Assembly: GCA_002405835.1 (NCBI GenBank)
Contig: DHMO01000014.1
Location: forward strand, 1 to 30,538
DNA: 30,538 nucleotides
Origin: Lentisphaeria bacterium UBA4640
GTDB taxonomy: Bacteria; Verrucomicrobiota; Lentisphaeria; Victivallales; UBA1829
Reading direction: 5' to 3'
Shown here in pieces: positions 24,570 through 30,538 of the stretch (position 1 is the stretch's first letter; the number at the start of each line of letters is the position of its first letter). Both the position numbers and the translations under genes were made by a program. The notes under the pieces were generated by a model, which ran no database searches, had not been told where the DNA came from, and saw nothing but the letters and a program-made list of their open reading frames with translations.

Positions 24570-25132
24570 TCCGCCGTTCCTCTGCATAAAATTGTCATGA
24601 CGTAATCGGTCTCCGCTTCCGCCTTGAAATAGAGAATCAGACGGTTGTCGTGATCAACCAGCACCGAAGCACTTTTTCCGTCTCCATCCGCAGGCGCATA
24701 CACCGGGGCGCCGCGGCAAACGAAGCCCTGCGGCAGTTTAATCCCCTTCTTCGCATCGGTCTTAACGCGGGTAAAACCGCCTTCCGGAACGGATTTGCCG
24801 TTCACCTGAACCTCGAAAAGAGCGGTTTTTGAGCGTTTTTCCTGATCGTCGCTCCAGCTTCCGGCGAATTCAAAAATGACGGTTCCCTTCCGGTCCGTCC
24901 GGAAAAGGACTTTCAGAGTGGTGTTCCGGTCAGCAGGAAGTTTCGTTTCGCCGTAAAGACAGCCTTTGCGCAGATCGGCTTTTTTCCATCCCTGCGGTTT
25001 GAGCCTGATTCCCGCGCTCTCTGCGGAAACGGTCATTCCCGCGTCACCGTTCATGTCAAGCCGGAAAGAGGAGTCCGCCTGTGCGCAGAGGGCAAGTCCG
25101 CCGATCAGAGTGAGAAGTGCTGTGATTTTCAT
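24566..25132 (-). CDS. Small secreted beta-rich protein, paralogue of the neighbouring GH N-terminal domain
   Basis: This 188-residue protein has a signal peptide ending near ALCAQA and then a single domain. It aligns along its whole length with residues 1-185 of the adjacent large glycoside hydrolase: FRLDMNG/FRLDLNG, LKPQGWKK/FKPQMWKK, LYGETKLP/LYGETIIP, FEFAGSWSDD/LEFAGAWNDD, VPEGGF/IPEGGF and DHDNRLIL/NHDNRLIL. The fold looks like a jelly-roll carbohydrate-binding module, though I cannot name a family. The stop codon overlaps the start of the large enzyme by ATGA. It may bind the same glycan or the cell surface, or be a complete domain duplicated alone. Confidence 0.75.
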   Translation of the reverse strand: MKITALLTLIGGLALCAQADSSFRLDMNGDAGMTVSAESAGIRLKPQGWKKADLRKGCLYGETKLPADRNTTLKVLFRTDRKGTVIFEFAGSWSDDQEKRSKTALFEVQVNGKSVPEGGFTRVKTDAKKGIKLPQGFVCRGAPVYAPADGDGKSASVLVDHDNRLILYFKAEAETDYVMTILCRGTAE

Positions 25133-25165
25133 GATTTCTGTTCCTTTCTATGTATCTTTAAACTT

Positions 25166-25957
25166 TCAATAAGAGACTTTGTAGTCTTCTCTGCGGTAGA
25201 TTTCAAGAGGAGCCTTCGAAGCGCTTCGCAGATCGTGGTGATAGCCGGTCTGCAGAGCGGGGAACGAGACAGCCTGGACATGCCCGTCGCCGAACAGCAT
25301 GTTGGTCTGCCCCATGTGCCGCAGGTGAATTCCGAATTTGTTTGCGCTTCCCCATCCGAGCCGGGCGGCCTGTCTGCCGACCGCAGCCGCGTTGGAACTT
25401 GCGACGGTGATGGAATCAGTCAGCAGAAAATAGGACGAGCCGTTTTTGAGCCGTTTCAAATCGAATCCGGAAAACGCCTTGTCGGTATATTCATAGACAT
25501 ACGGGGACCCGAAATATTTTTCATAGGTTCCACCGAAATCATCGTAAACGCCATAGGTGTAGGAGGCGGGCCACTCGGGGTCGTTCTCTTTTATTTTCGG
25601 ACAGAAGAACGAACCTGGGAGCATCTTGTATCCCTGATCGTTCCCGCCGCGGTTTCCCGGACCGAAGGGAAAGGTCCGCAGTTCCTCCGCCCAGGTTCCG
25701 AACCCTTTGGCGAACTGGCGCGTGGAGAAGAAATCGCCGTTTTCCCCGGCGTACATCATCACCTCCGTTCCGCACTGTTTCTGATTGTTGACGCACTGAA
25801 TCGCCATTCCCTTCTCCCTTGCCTTGTTCAAAGCCGGAAGAAGCATCCCGGCGAGGATGGCGATCACTGCAATTGTCACGAGGAGTTCCACAAGCGTAAA
25901 TCCGCTGTTTTTACGCCTGGAGCAGAAAAAGTTTCTTCTGGACGGATAAGGATTCAT
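25166..25957 (-). CDS. Prepilin-type N-terminal domain protein with C-terminal H-X9-DG motif
   Basis: From the ATG at 25957 (263 residues) the protein has a basic leader to G19, then FTLVELLVTIAVIAILAGMLLPAL, a type IV prepilin/pseudopilin cleavage and methylation segment with the conserved Glu at +5. A globular domain follows, ending near H214-(9 residues)-D224-G225 in RHMGQTNMLFGDGHV. This H-X9-DG architecture is massively expanded in Lentisphaerae and related phyla. The start was moved from the first ATG because AAAGGCAGG precedes this one. Four or more cysteines in the globular part could form disulfides. It lies between a cytoplasmic GH-like gene and secreted proteins in one operon, which suggests a surface or secretion role with the glycan substrate. 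Confidence 0.85.
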   Translation of the reverse strand: MNPYPSRRNFFCSRRKNSGFTLVELLVTIAVIAILAGMLLPALNKAREKGMAIQCVNNQKQCGTEVMMYAGENGDFFSTRQFAKGFGTWAEELRTFPFGPGNRGGNDQGYKMLPGSFFCPKIKENDPEWPASYTYGVYDDFGGTYEKYFGSPYVYEYTDKAFSGFDLKRLKNGSSYFLLTDSITVASSNAAAVGRQAARLGWGSANKFGIHLRHMGQTNMLFGDGHVQAVSFPALQTGYHHDLRSASKAPLEIYRREDYKVSY

Positions 25958-25986
25958 GTGTTGCCTGCCTTTCATTTTTTTGTTTT

Positions 25987-27807
25987 TCAGTGTTCCAGAT
26001 AGTAAATGTTTGTGCCGGGAGAACTGAACCGGTCCGTGAAGCGGTCGGTTTCAACGGCGGCAACCCGGTCGTCGAATATTTCAACGACCCGTTTTGCCCG
26101 AAACGGGAGACGCACCCGCAGTTCACCGCCGGACTTGCTGTGAACGGCGAGCAGCTCCCTTGACCAGTGGAACGCGGCGTCTTCGGAACAGAAGAACACT
26201 CCCGCAGCTTTTGCCAGCTCCAGAATCCGCTCTTCCGTCAGCAAATCCGCATTTCTGGCATGAACAAACGTCCATTCCGTCAGCTTCCGCACGGCAACCG
26301 CATCCGGAGAAACGGAACCTGTCAGAAGCTCCATGCCGGCCTCCGCATAAACGCCATCCCGCACAACTCCCGGCGTGTTCAGGAAAACGACGGTCCGGCA
26401 GTCTTTGCAGATTTTTGTTTTCAGCAAAGCATCCTTGCGGGAGTTCATGACAGCGAGGTTCTGGAAGATGACTATTCTATATTGCGAAAGCTCCATCGTT
26501 TCCAGGTCGCTCACGGTTGCCGTATCGACCGGAAGCCCGGCGGCAGAAATACGGTTCTCCAGCGAGGTGTAGCGGTCGATCTCCTTCCAGCTGTGCAGGA
26601 AATAGTTGCTTTCCGGATCGATCACGAGCAGGATCTGAGCGGCGGAACCGGTCGAAAGGTGCGCATATTTTTCCCACACTTCCGCAGTGCGGCGTATGAG
26701 CGCGCGGGTTCCGGCGCTCCGGTACATTCCGCCCCAGATGTTGAAAAACCAGAAGGAGAGACGATTGACCAGCGCCATCCCGAGCTCGCGCTTCAATCCG
26801 GCAATGTCATCCGCCTCCGTCTTCCACCCCTCCCAGATTCCGCCGGAAAGCGTGACGAATTCGGACATTTTCAGGTTGGCTTCGCTCGTGATGCGGTCGC
26901 ACTCAAACATGAAACCGATATTCCTGCGGCGGAGCATTTCCGTTACACCGATATATCCGGAATCACATCCAATATCCGCCGGACGGTTGCATGCCGCGCC
27001 GATCACGAAATCGGGCGGAGCGGTATCCAGCACGCGTTCGCAGTCAAGCTGTCCGCCGATCCCAATGTTGCGGATATGCGCGTAGAATATTCCGATTTTC
27101 ACGCTCGGCCGGATATGCTTCCGCGCCGTCGAGATGAACGAAATGACCAGATCCGCCGTCAGTTCATTGAGAAAACGGAGCCACGCAGGAAACTCCGCCT
27201 CCTTTGCGGGATCGTAAACGGATTCATGCAGACGTTTTTCCGCTCCGTCGATCAGCGGAACCGGATACTGCGGCAGATTCCGTTCCCGGCACCACGACCG
27301 GAACGCAATATTCTTGCGGACCGATGGTTCGAAGTTGCGGCACTCAATCCATTCAAGAGTCCGGCCGCATGCGATGATGTAGCCGTCAATCCGATCCCCC
27401 CATTTCCGTTCGCAGTGCTCCAGAAACGCGGTCAGATACGCTTCCGTCAGCGGCTTCCACTGCGGATGAAGAATGCAGTCGGTCAGACGGTAGAACGAAT
27501 CCAGAGACAAACGCCGCGCAAGCCAGAGCGGCGTATTCAAGTCCACAGTCACCAGGAACCGTGCGGCGGGATGATGCGCGAGCACCTCCTCGATCTGACA
27601 GTCCAGAACGCCGAAATCGTAAACCTCGTCCCATTTCCAGATCAGCGGATAATCGGAATAGGGATCCCCGACCGAGTTCACCGTATTCATCGGGGAAATG
27701 CAGACCAGGTTGATTCCCGCCTCATGCATAAACTCCAGAGTTTCCCATTCCCGGCGCAGAAATTTTCCGTACGGCAGACGGTACGCCAGCATCGGTGTTT
27801 TCATCAT
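25987..27807 (-). CDS. Putative cytoplasmic glycoside hydrolase (GH42/clan GH-A-like)
   Basis: This is a 606-residue protein from the ATG at 27807, chosen because AAAGGA lies 6 nt upstream; longer open frame without a site is ignored. It has no signal peptide. A TIM-barrel-like N-terminal half includes DLNTPLWLARRL, GYIIACGRTLEWIE (candidate acid/base E152 or E155) and GFMFECDRITSEA (candidate nucleophile E302). A middle region (ILLVIDPESNYFLHSW, then IVIFQNLAVMNS and VVFLNTPGVVRDG) looks like the class I glutamine amidotransferase-like trimerisation domain of GH42 beta-galactosidases. It is first in a four-gene operon with secreted proteins, divergent from araC. It probably trims internalised oligosaccharides. 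The family call is moderate, because catalytic residues are assigned by eye. Confidence 0.62.
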   Translation of the reverse strand: MMKTPMLAYRLPYGKFLRREWETLEFMHEAGINLVCISPMNTVNSVGDPYSDYPLIWKWDEVYDFGVLDCQIEEVLAHHPAARFLVTVDLNTPLWLARRLSLDSFYRLTDCILHPQWKPLTEAYLTAFLEHCERKWGDRIDGYIIACGRTLEWIECRNFEPSVRKNIAFRSWCRERNLPQYPVPLIDGAEKRLHESVYDPAKEAEFPAWLRFLNELTADLVISFISTARKHIRPSVKIGIFYAHIRNIGIGGQLDCERVLDTAPPDFVIGAACNRPADIGCDSGYIGVTEMLRRRNIGFMFECDRITSEANLKMSEFVTLSGGIWEGWKTEADDIAGLKRELGMALVNRLSFWFFNIWGGMYRSAGTRALIRRTAEVWEKYAHLSTGSAAQILLVIDPESNYFLHSWKEIDRYTSLENRISAAGLPVDTATVSDLETMELSQYRIVIFQNLAVMNSRKDALLKTKICKDCRTVVFLNTPGVVRDGVYAEAGMELLTGSVSPDAVAVRKLTEWTFVHARNADLLTEERILELAKAAGVFFCSEDAAFHWSRELLAVHSKSGGELRVRLPFRAKRVVEIFDDRVAAVETDRFTDRFSSPGTNIYYLEH

Positions 27808-27824
27808 AATCGTTCCTTTTCTAT

Positions 27825-27852
27825 TTGCTTTTTCCATATTATACGCTATTTT
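27825..27852 (+). promoter_or_regulatory. Possible promoter of araC-type regulator
   Basis: TTGCTT (27825-27830), a 16-bp spacer and TATTTT (27847-27852) on the plus strand, overlapping the divergent GH promoter. The predicted leader is about 55 nt. Weak consensus. Confidence 0.4.
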
Positions 27853-27866
27853 TAATAAAAAGTGAA
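27838..27866 (-). promoter_or_regulatory. Promoter of the four-gene glycoside hydrolase operon
   Basis: On the minus strand, TTCACT (27861-27866), a 17-bp spacer and a perfect TATAAT (27838-27843), with the start near 27831. Two adjacent TTTTTCC copies lie immediately upstream of the -35 on the minus strand. The weak -35 fits activation by the adjacent AraC-type protein. Confidence 0.7.
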
Positions 27867-27914
27867 GAGGGGAAAAACGGAAAAAGATTTAAATTTCAAT
27901 CAAGAGGATTTAAA

Positions 27915-28805
27915 ATGTCGGATCTTCTGCGCAACGAACACGGAGACCTGCGGAGCACGGGCTATTACCAGACGGCGAAAATTCAGTGTCACATCTGGCC
28001 GAGTTCCGCATTTGCCGCCCAGAGCCTTTACCTGCGGAACGGGTTGACCGTCGAACGCAACGGCGCCTGCTTTTTCCAACATAACCACAACCCCGATCTC
28101 GCCGTTGAAATGGTACTCGCCGGAACCGTCGTTTATGAGGATGACGGCGTCGCCCGCAGAGTCGGCGCGGGGGAACTCTATCTGGTCCATCACAACGCCG
28201 AAACGAAACTCCGCACCGATGAACAGCGTTACTACCGCAAACTCGTTCTCTGCATCACGGGGAATCTGCTCGACCCGCTTGTGGAATCGCTGAAACTGAC
28301 CGGAATGCGTCATTTGAAACCGGAGAATCCGGCGGAATTTGAATCAAGAATCCGCGCACTTCTGAATCTGCTCGACCGGAAGGAGCGCGGAACCGAACCG
28401 CTCGTCGCAGGCGGAGTCTACGATCTGCTGTTTCGTTTATCCGAAGCGTTTCATGCGGAGCGCCGCGCATATCCGGAGTCGCTGCTCCGTGCACTCGACT
28501 TCATGAACAGCACCTTTCAGAACGCCGTCCGGCTTGAGGAAATTGCAAAAAATGCGGGAGTCAGCCAGTCGACACTTGTCCGGCTCTTCCGGCGGCACTT
28601 TCAGCGGCATCCGCTGGAATACCTGATCGGACTGCGCCTGGAGTTTGCGCGTTCAATGCTGACCGCAACCGACCTGCCGCTGAAAGAGATCAGCTGGCGG
28701 AGCGGGTACTCGTCGCCATACTACTTCTCGACTGCATTCCGCAAAAGATACGGCGCGGCGCCAAGAGAATACAGGAAATCCGCGAAATCTTCGGAGAAAA
28801 CTTGA
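27915..28805 (+). CDS. AraC-family transcriptional regulator with cupin-type sensor
   Basis: This is a 296-residue regulator from the ATG at 27915, which has AGAGGA upstream; the open frame to its left has no such site. The N-terminal ~110 residues look like a cupin-type sugar-binding arm (FFQHNHNPDLAVEMVLAGTVVY and GAGELYLVHHN). The C-terminal DNA-binding domain has HTH1 at about 206-227 (LEEIAKNAGVSQSTLVRLFRRHF) and HTH2 at about 255-278 (PLKEISWRSGYSSPYYFSTAFRKRYG). It is divergent from the GH operon, the usual layout for a local activator. It could also recognise the 21-bp direct repeats before the distant sugar operon, but nothing in sequence ties them. Confidence 0.92.
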   Translation: MSDLLRNEHGDLRSTGYYQTAKIQCHIWPSSAFAAQSLYLRNGLTVERNGACFFQHNHNPDLAVEMVLAGTVVYEDDGVARRVGAGELYLVHHNAETKLRTDEQRYYRKLVLCITGNLLDPLVESLKLTGMRHLKPENPAEFESRIRALLNLLDRKERGTEPLVAGGVYDLLFRLSEAFHAERRAYPESLLRALDFMNSTFQNAVRLEEIAKNAGVSQSTLVRLFRRHFQRHPLEYLIGLRLEFARSMLTATDLPLKEISWRSGYSSPYYFSTAFRKRYGAAPREYRKSAKSSEKT

Positions 28806-28829
28806 AATTCCGGAAAAACGTGCTATATT
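28802..28829 (+). promoter_or_regulatory. Promoter of rpmE
   Basis: TTGAAA (28802-28807), a 16-bp spacer and TATATT (28824-28829). The -35 overlaps the araC stop codon. A leader of about 75 nt follows, with a possible acgac/gtcgt stem near 28839-28859, but no L31 leader motif that I can name. Confidence 0.75.
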
Positions 28830-28910
28830 CTGGTTTTCACGACCGCATTGTGCTGTCGTTTGGAAACAGAACTGTATTACAGATAACCCATAAGAACAAG
28901 GTTTGCGAAA

Positions 28911-29114
28911 ATGAAAGAAGGAATCCATCCGAACTACGGACCCGCAAAAGTCATCTGCGCTTGCGGAAAAGTCTGGGAAATCAACTCCACGAGAAAAGAA
29001 CAGCGCGTCGGCATCTGCGCCGATTGCCACCCGTTCTTCACCGGCAAGCAGAAGCTGGTTGACATCGCCGGACGTGTTGACAAGTTCAACAAGCGCTACG
29101 GCAAAAAGGCGTAA
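28911..29114 (+). CDS. rpmE: 50S ribosomal protein L31, zinc-binding form
   Basis: This 67-residue protein starts MKEGIHPNYGPAKVICACGK and has the zinc ligands C16, C18, C36 and C39, so it is the C+ type. The HPFFTGKQKLVD segment and the basic end are characteristic. AAGG lies 11 nt upstream of the ATG. It is the first gene of an rpmE-prfA pair, but a strong terminator separates the two. Confidence 0.97.
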   Translation: MKEGIHPNYGPAKVICACGKVWEINSTRKEQRVGICADCHPFFTGKQKLVDIAGRVDKFNKRYGKKA

Positions 29115-29129
29115 TCGCCCTTTTTACAG

Positions 29130-29180
29130 AAACCCGTCTGAGACCGGAATGTTTCTTCCTTCCGGCATGGACGGGTTTTT
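29130..29180 (+). terminator. Terminator between rpmE and prfA
   Basis: A 9-bp outer stem (aaacccgtc at 29130-29138, gacgggttt at 29170-29178) with an inner ccggaa/ttccgg pairing, ending in a T5 run. It lies 15 nt past the rpmE stop and only 12 nt before prfA. Confidence 0.9.
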
Positions 29181-29192
29181 CGTGTTCAGATT

Positions 29193-30293
29193 ATGCAGCC
29201 GCAGGACATTGCCGTTCACATCGACTCCATGAAGGAGCGCTTTGCAGAACTGGAAGAGAAGCTCGCCGCGCCGGAAATCTACTCGAGACCGGCGGAATGC
29301 AAAGCCCTCTCCCGGGAACGGCAGTGTCTCGCCGGAATCTTCAGCGCTTTTGACCTCTGGACCCGGACGCTTGACCAGATCCGCGAAAACCGCGAACTGC
29401 TCGAGCACGAAACAGATCCCGACTTCCTCGCACTTCTGCAGTCCGACCTTGCGGAGCTCGAACGCAAATCGCAGGAAATCGAACAGCAGCTCACAATTGC
29501 CCTCATCCCGCGCGACTCCGCGGACGCCCGCGACACCATCGTCGAAATCCGTCCGGCGGCAGGCGGCGAAGAGGCCGCTCTGTTCGCGGCGGAAATGTTC
29601 CGGATGTACCTCAAATTCGCCGAAAAGAAAGGCTGGCGCGCCGAAGTGCTCGACCAGTCCGACAGCGATCTCGGCGGCATCAAAGAGGCAACATTCTCTC
29701 TTTCGGGAACCGATGTTTTTTCTCTGATGAAGTTCGAAAGCGGCGTCCACCGTGTCCAGCGTGTCCCGGCGACCGAGTCAGGCGGACGCATCCACACCTC
29801 GACCATCACCATTTCGGTTCTTCCCGAAGCGGATGAAACGGACGACATAGAAATCCGGCATGAGGATCTGGAAATTTCCACCTTCCGCTCCTCGGGACCG
29901 GGCGGACAGAACGTCAACCGGACGGATTCTGCGGTGCGCATTGTTCATAAGCCGAGCGGGCTTGTCGTCGCGAGCCAGCAGGAACGTTCGCAGATCCGCA
30001 ACCGTGAGATTGCGTTCCGCATTCTGAAAGCGAAACTGCTTGAGATTCAGCGTCGTGAAGAGGCCGCGCGCCATGCCGCATCGAAACGGATGCAGGTCGG
30101 CACAGGCGACCGCAGCGAGCGCATCCGCACCTACAATTTTCCCCAGAACCGCATCACCGACCACCGCTACGGTGTATCCGCCTACGACCTTCCGTCGCTC
30201 ATGGAAGGCAATCTCGACCTGATTCTCACCCCGATTCTTGAAGTTGAAAGCAAGCAGGCGATCGACAGCATCCTCGCCTCTCACGCAAAGTAA
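29193..30293 (+). CDS. prfA: Peptide chain release factor 1
   Basis: This 366-residue factor reads UAA and UAG. The anticodon-like PAT tripeptide is at 192-194 (RVPATESGGRIHTS) and the peptidyl-hydrolase GGQ at 237-239 (SSGPGGQNVNRTDSA). The RF1 rather than RF2 type is set by PAT instead of SPF. The C-terminal RIRTYNFPQNRITDHR is typical. Length is normal. The chosen ATG has no visible Shine-Dalgarno, and the rpmE terminator ends 12 nt before it. An ATG at codon 13 (29229) also lacks one. Expression may rely on read-through from rpmE, on a promoter hidden in rpmE, or on initiation without a leader site. prmC does not follow within the window. Confidence 0.97.
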   Translation: MQPQDIAVHIDSMKERFAELEEKLAAPEIYSRPAECKALSRERQCLAGIFSAFDLWTRTLDQIRENRELLEHETDPDFLALLQSDLAELERKSQEIEQQLTIALIPRDSADARDTIVEIRPAAGGEEAALFAAEMFRMYLKFAEKKGWRAEVLDQSDSDLGGIKEATFSLSGTDVFSLMKFESGVHRVQRVPATESGGRIHTSTITISVLPEADETDDIEIRHEDLEISTFRSSGPGGQNVNRTDSAVRIVHKPSGLVVASQQERSQIRNREIAFRILKAKLLEIQRREEAARHAASKRMQVGTGDRSERIRTYNFPQNRITDHRYGVSAYDLPSLMEGNLDLILTPILEVESKQAIDSILASHAK

Positions 30294-30538
30294 TGCGGAG
30301 CGCACGGAAAAAGATTTTGGTAACGTCCAAGAAATTGCGCACATTTGATAGGCTAGAGGCTTGAAAAAAAAACTGGTTACATAATTGATTATTATTCCGC
30401 CCCAATCAACCGAAAGGAAACAGGCTATGTAGCGCAGGAAAATGAAAAGTCAATGGGAAAGTGGTTGCGGCGGCAATCTGCAACGCCACCCGTAAACATA
30501 TTGATAAACCATGACAGTAAATAGTGTCTGCTAAATAA
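30294..30538 (+). other. AT-richer intergenic tail with no recognised gene
   Basis: Base composition falls well below that of the flanking coding DNA. The stretch contains an A9 run near 30364 and a good AAAGGA site followed by ATG-TAG (30427-30432). The same frame continues after the TAG to a 17-codon frame (30442-30495). None of this resembles a known family, and no tRNA or strong terminator for prfA was recognised. It may be the upstream region of the next gene. Confidence 0.4.

Noticed and set aside
30442..30524. Short frames of 17 and 23 codons at the right edge
   Set aside because: Too short, no homology recognised and no consistent ribosome site for both; not supported as genes.
1..30538. 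CRISPR array, tRNA, rRNA, insertion sequence or integrase
   Set aside because: No regularly spaced repeat series, cloverleaf, transposase-like protein or terminal inverted repeats were found on reading both strands.

Overview
This 30.5 kb window is bacterial and close-packed, with high GC (by eye roughly 55-60%). Two genes carry diagnostic features. One is a prepilin-type protein with a C-terminal H-X9-DG motif, a family greatly expanded in Lentisphaerae, Planctomycetes and their PVC relatives. The other set is a secreted multi-domain glycoside hydrolase system under an AraC-type regulator. Together with FabK-type lipid synthesis and two C+ zinc ribosomal proteins, this suggests a saccharolytic, probably anaerobic member of the PVC group, most likely Lentisphaerota (Victivallis-like). 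That placement is an inference, not a database match.

Layout. (1) 136-8129, minus strand: a seven-gene sugar or sugar-acid catabolic operon, read leftwards: ribokinase-family kinase, L-fucose-isomerase-like protein, IolB, FGGY kinase, FAD-linked GlcD-type oxidase, a (Fe-S)-type partner with degenerate cysteines, and a class II aldolase. It has a strong sigma70-like promoter preceded by two 18-bp direct repeats with a 21-bp period. (2) 8335-10201, minus: fabK with its own promoter and terminator, and a TSUP (TauE/SafE) permease. (3) 10267-14022, minus: metK - adenosine kinase - ahcY, a complete SAM/SAH turnover operon. (4) 14254-16984, minus: the alpha operon rpmJ-rpsM-rpsK-rpoA-rplQ, without rpsD and with its own promoter and a leader of about 140 nt. 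(5) 17243-19387, minus: tatD - HNH nuclease - ABC ATPase in a tight operon. (6) 19493-21343, plus: a GT-C-like polytopic membrane protein. (7) 21369-27807, minus, with a divergent araC at 27915-28805: cytoplasmic GH42-like protein, prepilin-like protein, a small secreted beta-rich protein, and a large secreted GH whose N-terminal domain is a paralogue of that small protein. (8) 28911-30293, plus: rpmE, a strong terminator, and prfA. (9) The last ~245 nt hold no recognisable gene.

Functionally the window combines core genes (translation, RNA polymerase, SAM cycle, fatty acid synthesis) with two carbohydrate modules. In the first module an isomerase, two kinases and an aldolase can convert an imported sugar to triose phosphates, while the oxidase pair handles a hydroxy-acid intermediate; the substrate is not determinable from sequence. 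In the second, AraC probably senses a sugar and drives export of a glycan-degrading enzyme and companion proteins from one promoter. No CRISPR array, tRNA, rRNA, insertion sequence or prophage gene was seen.
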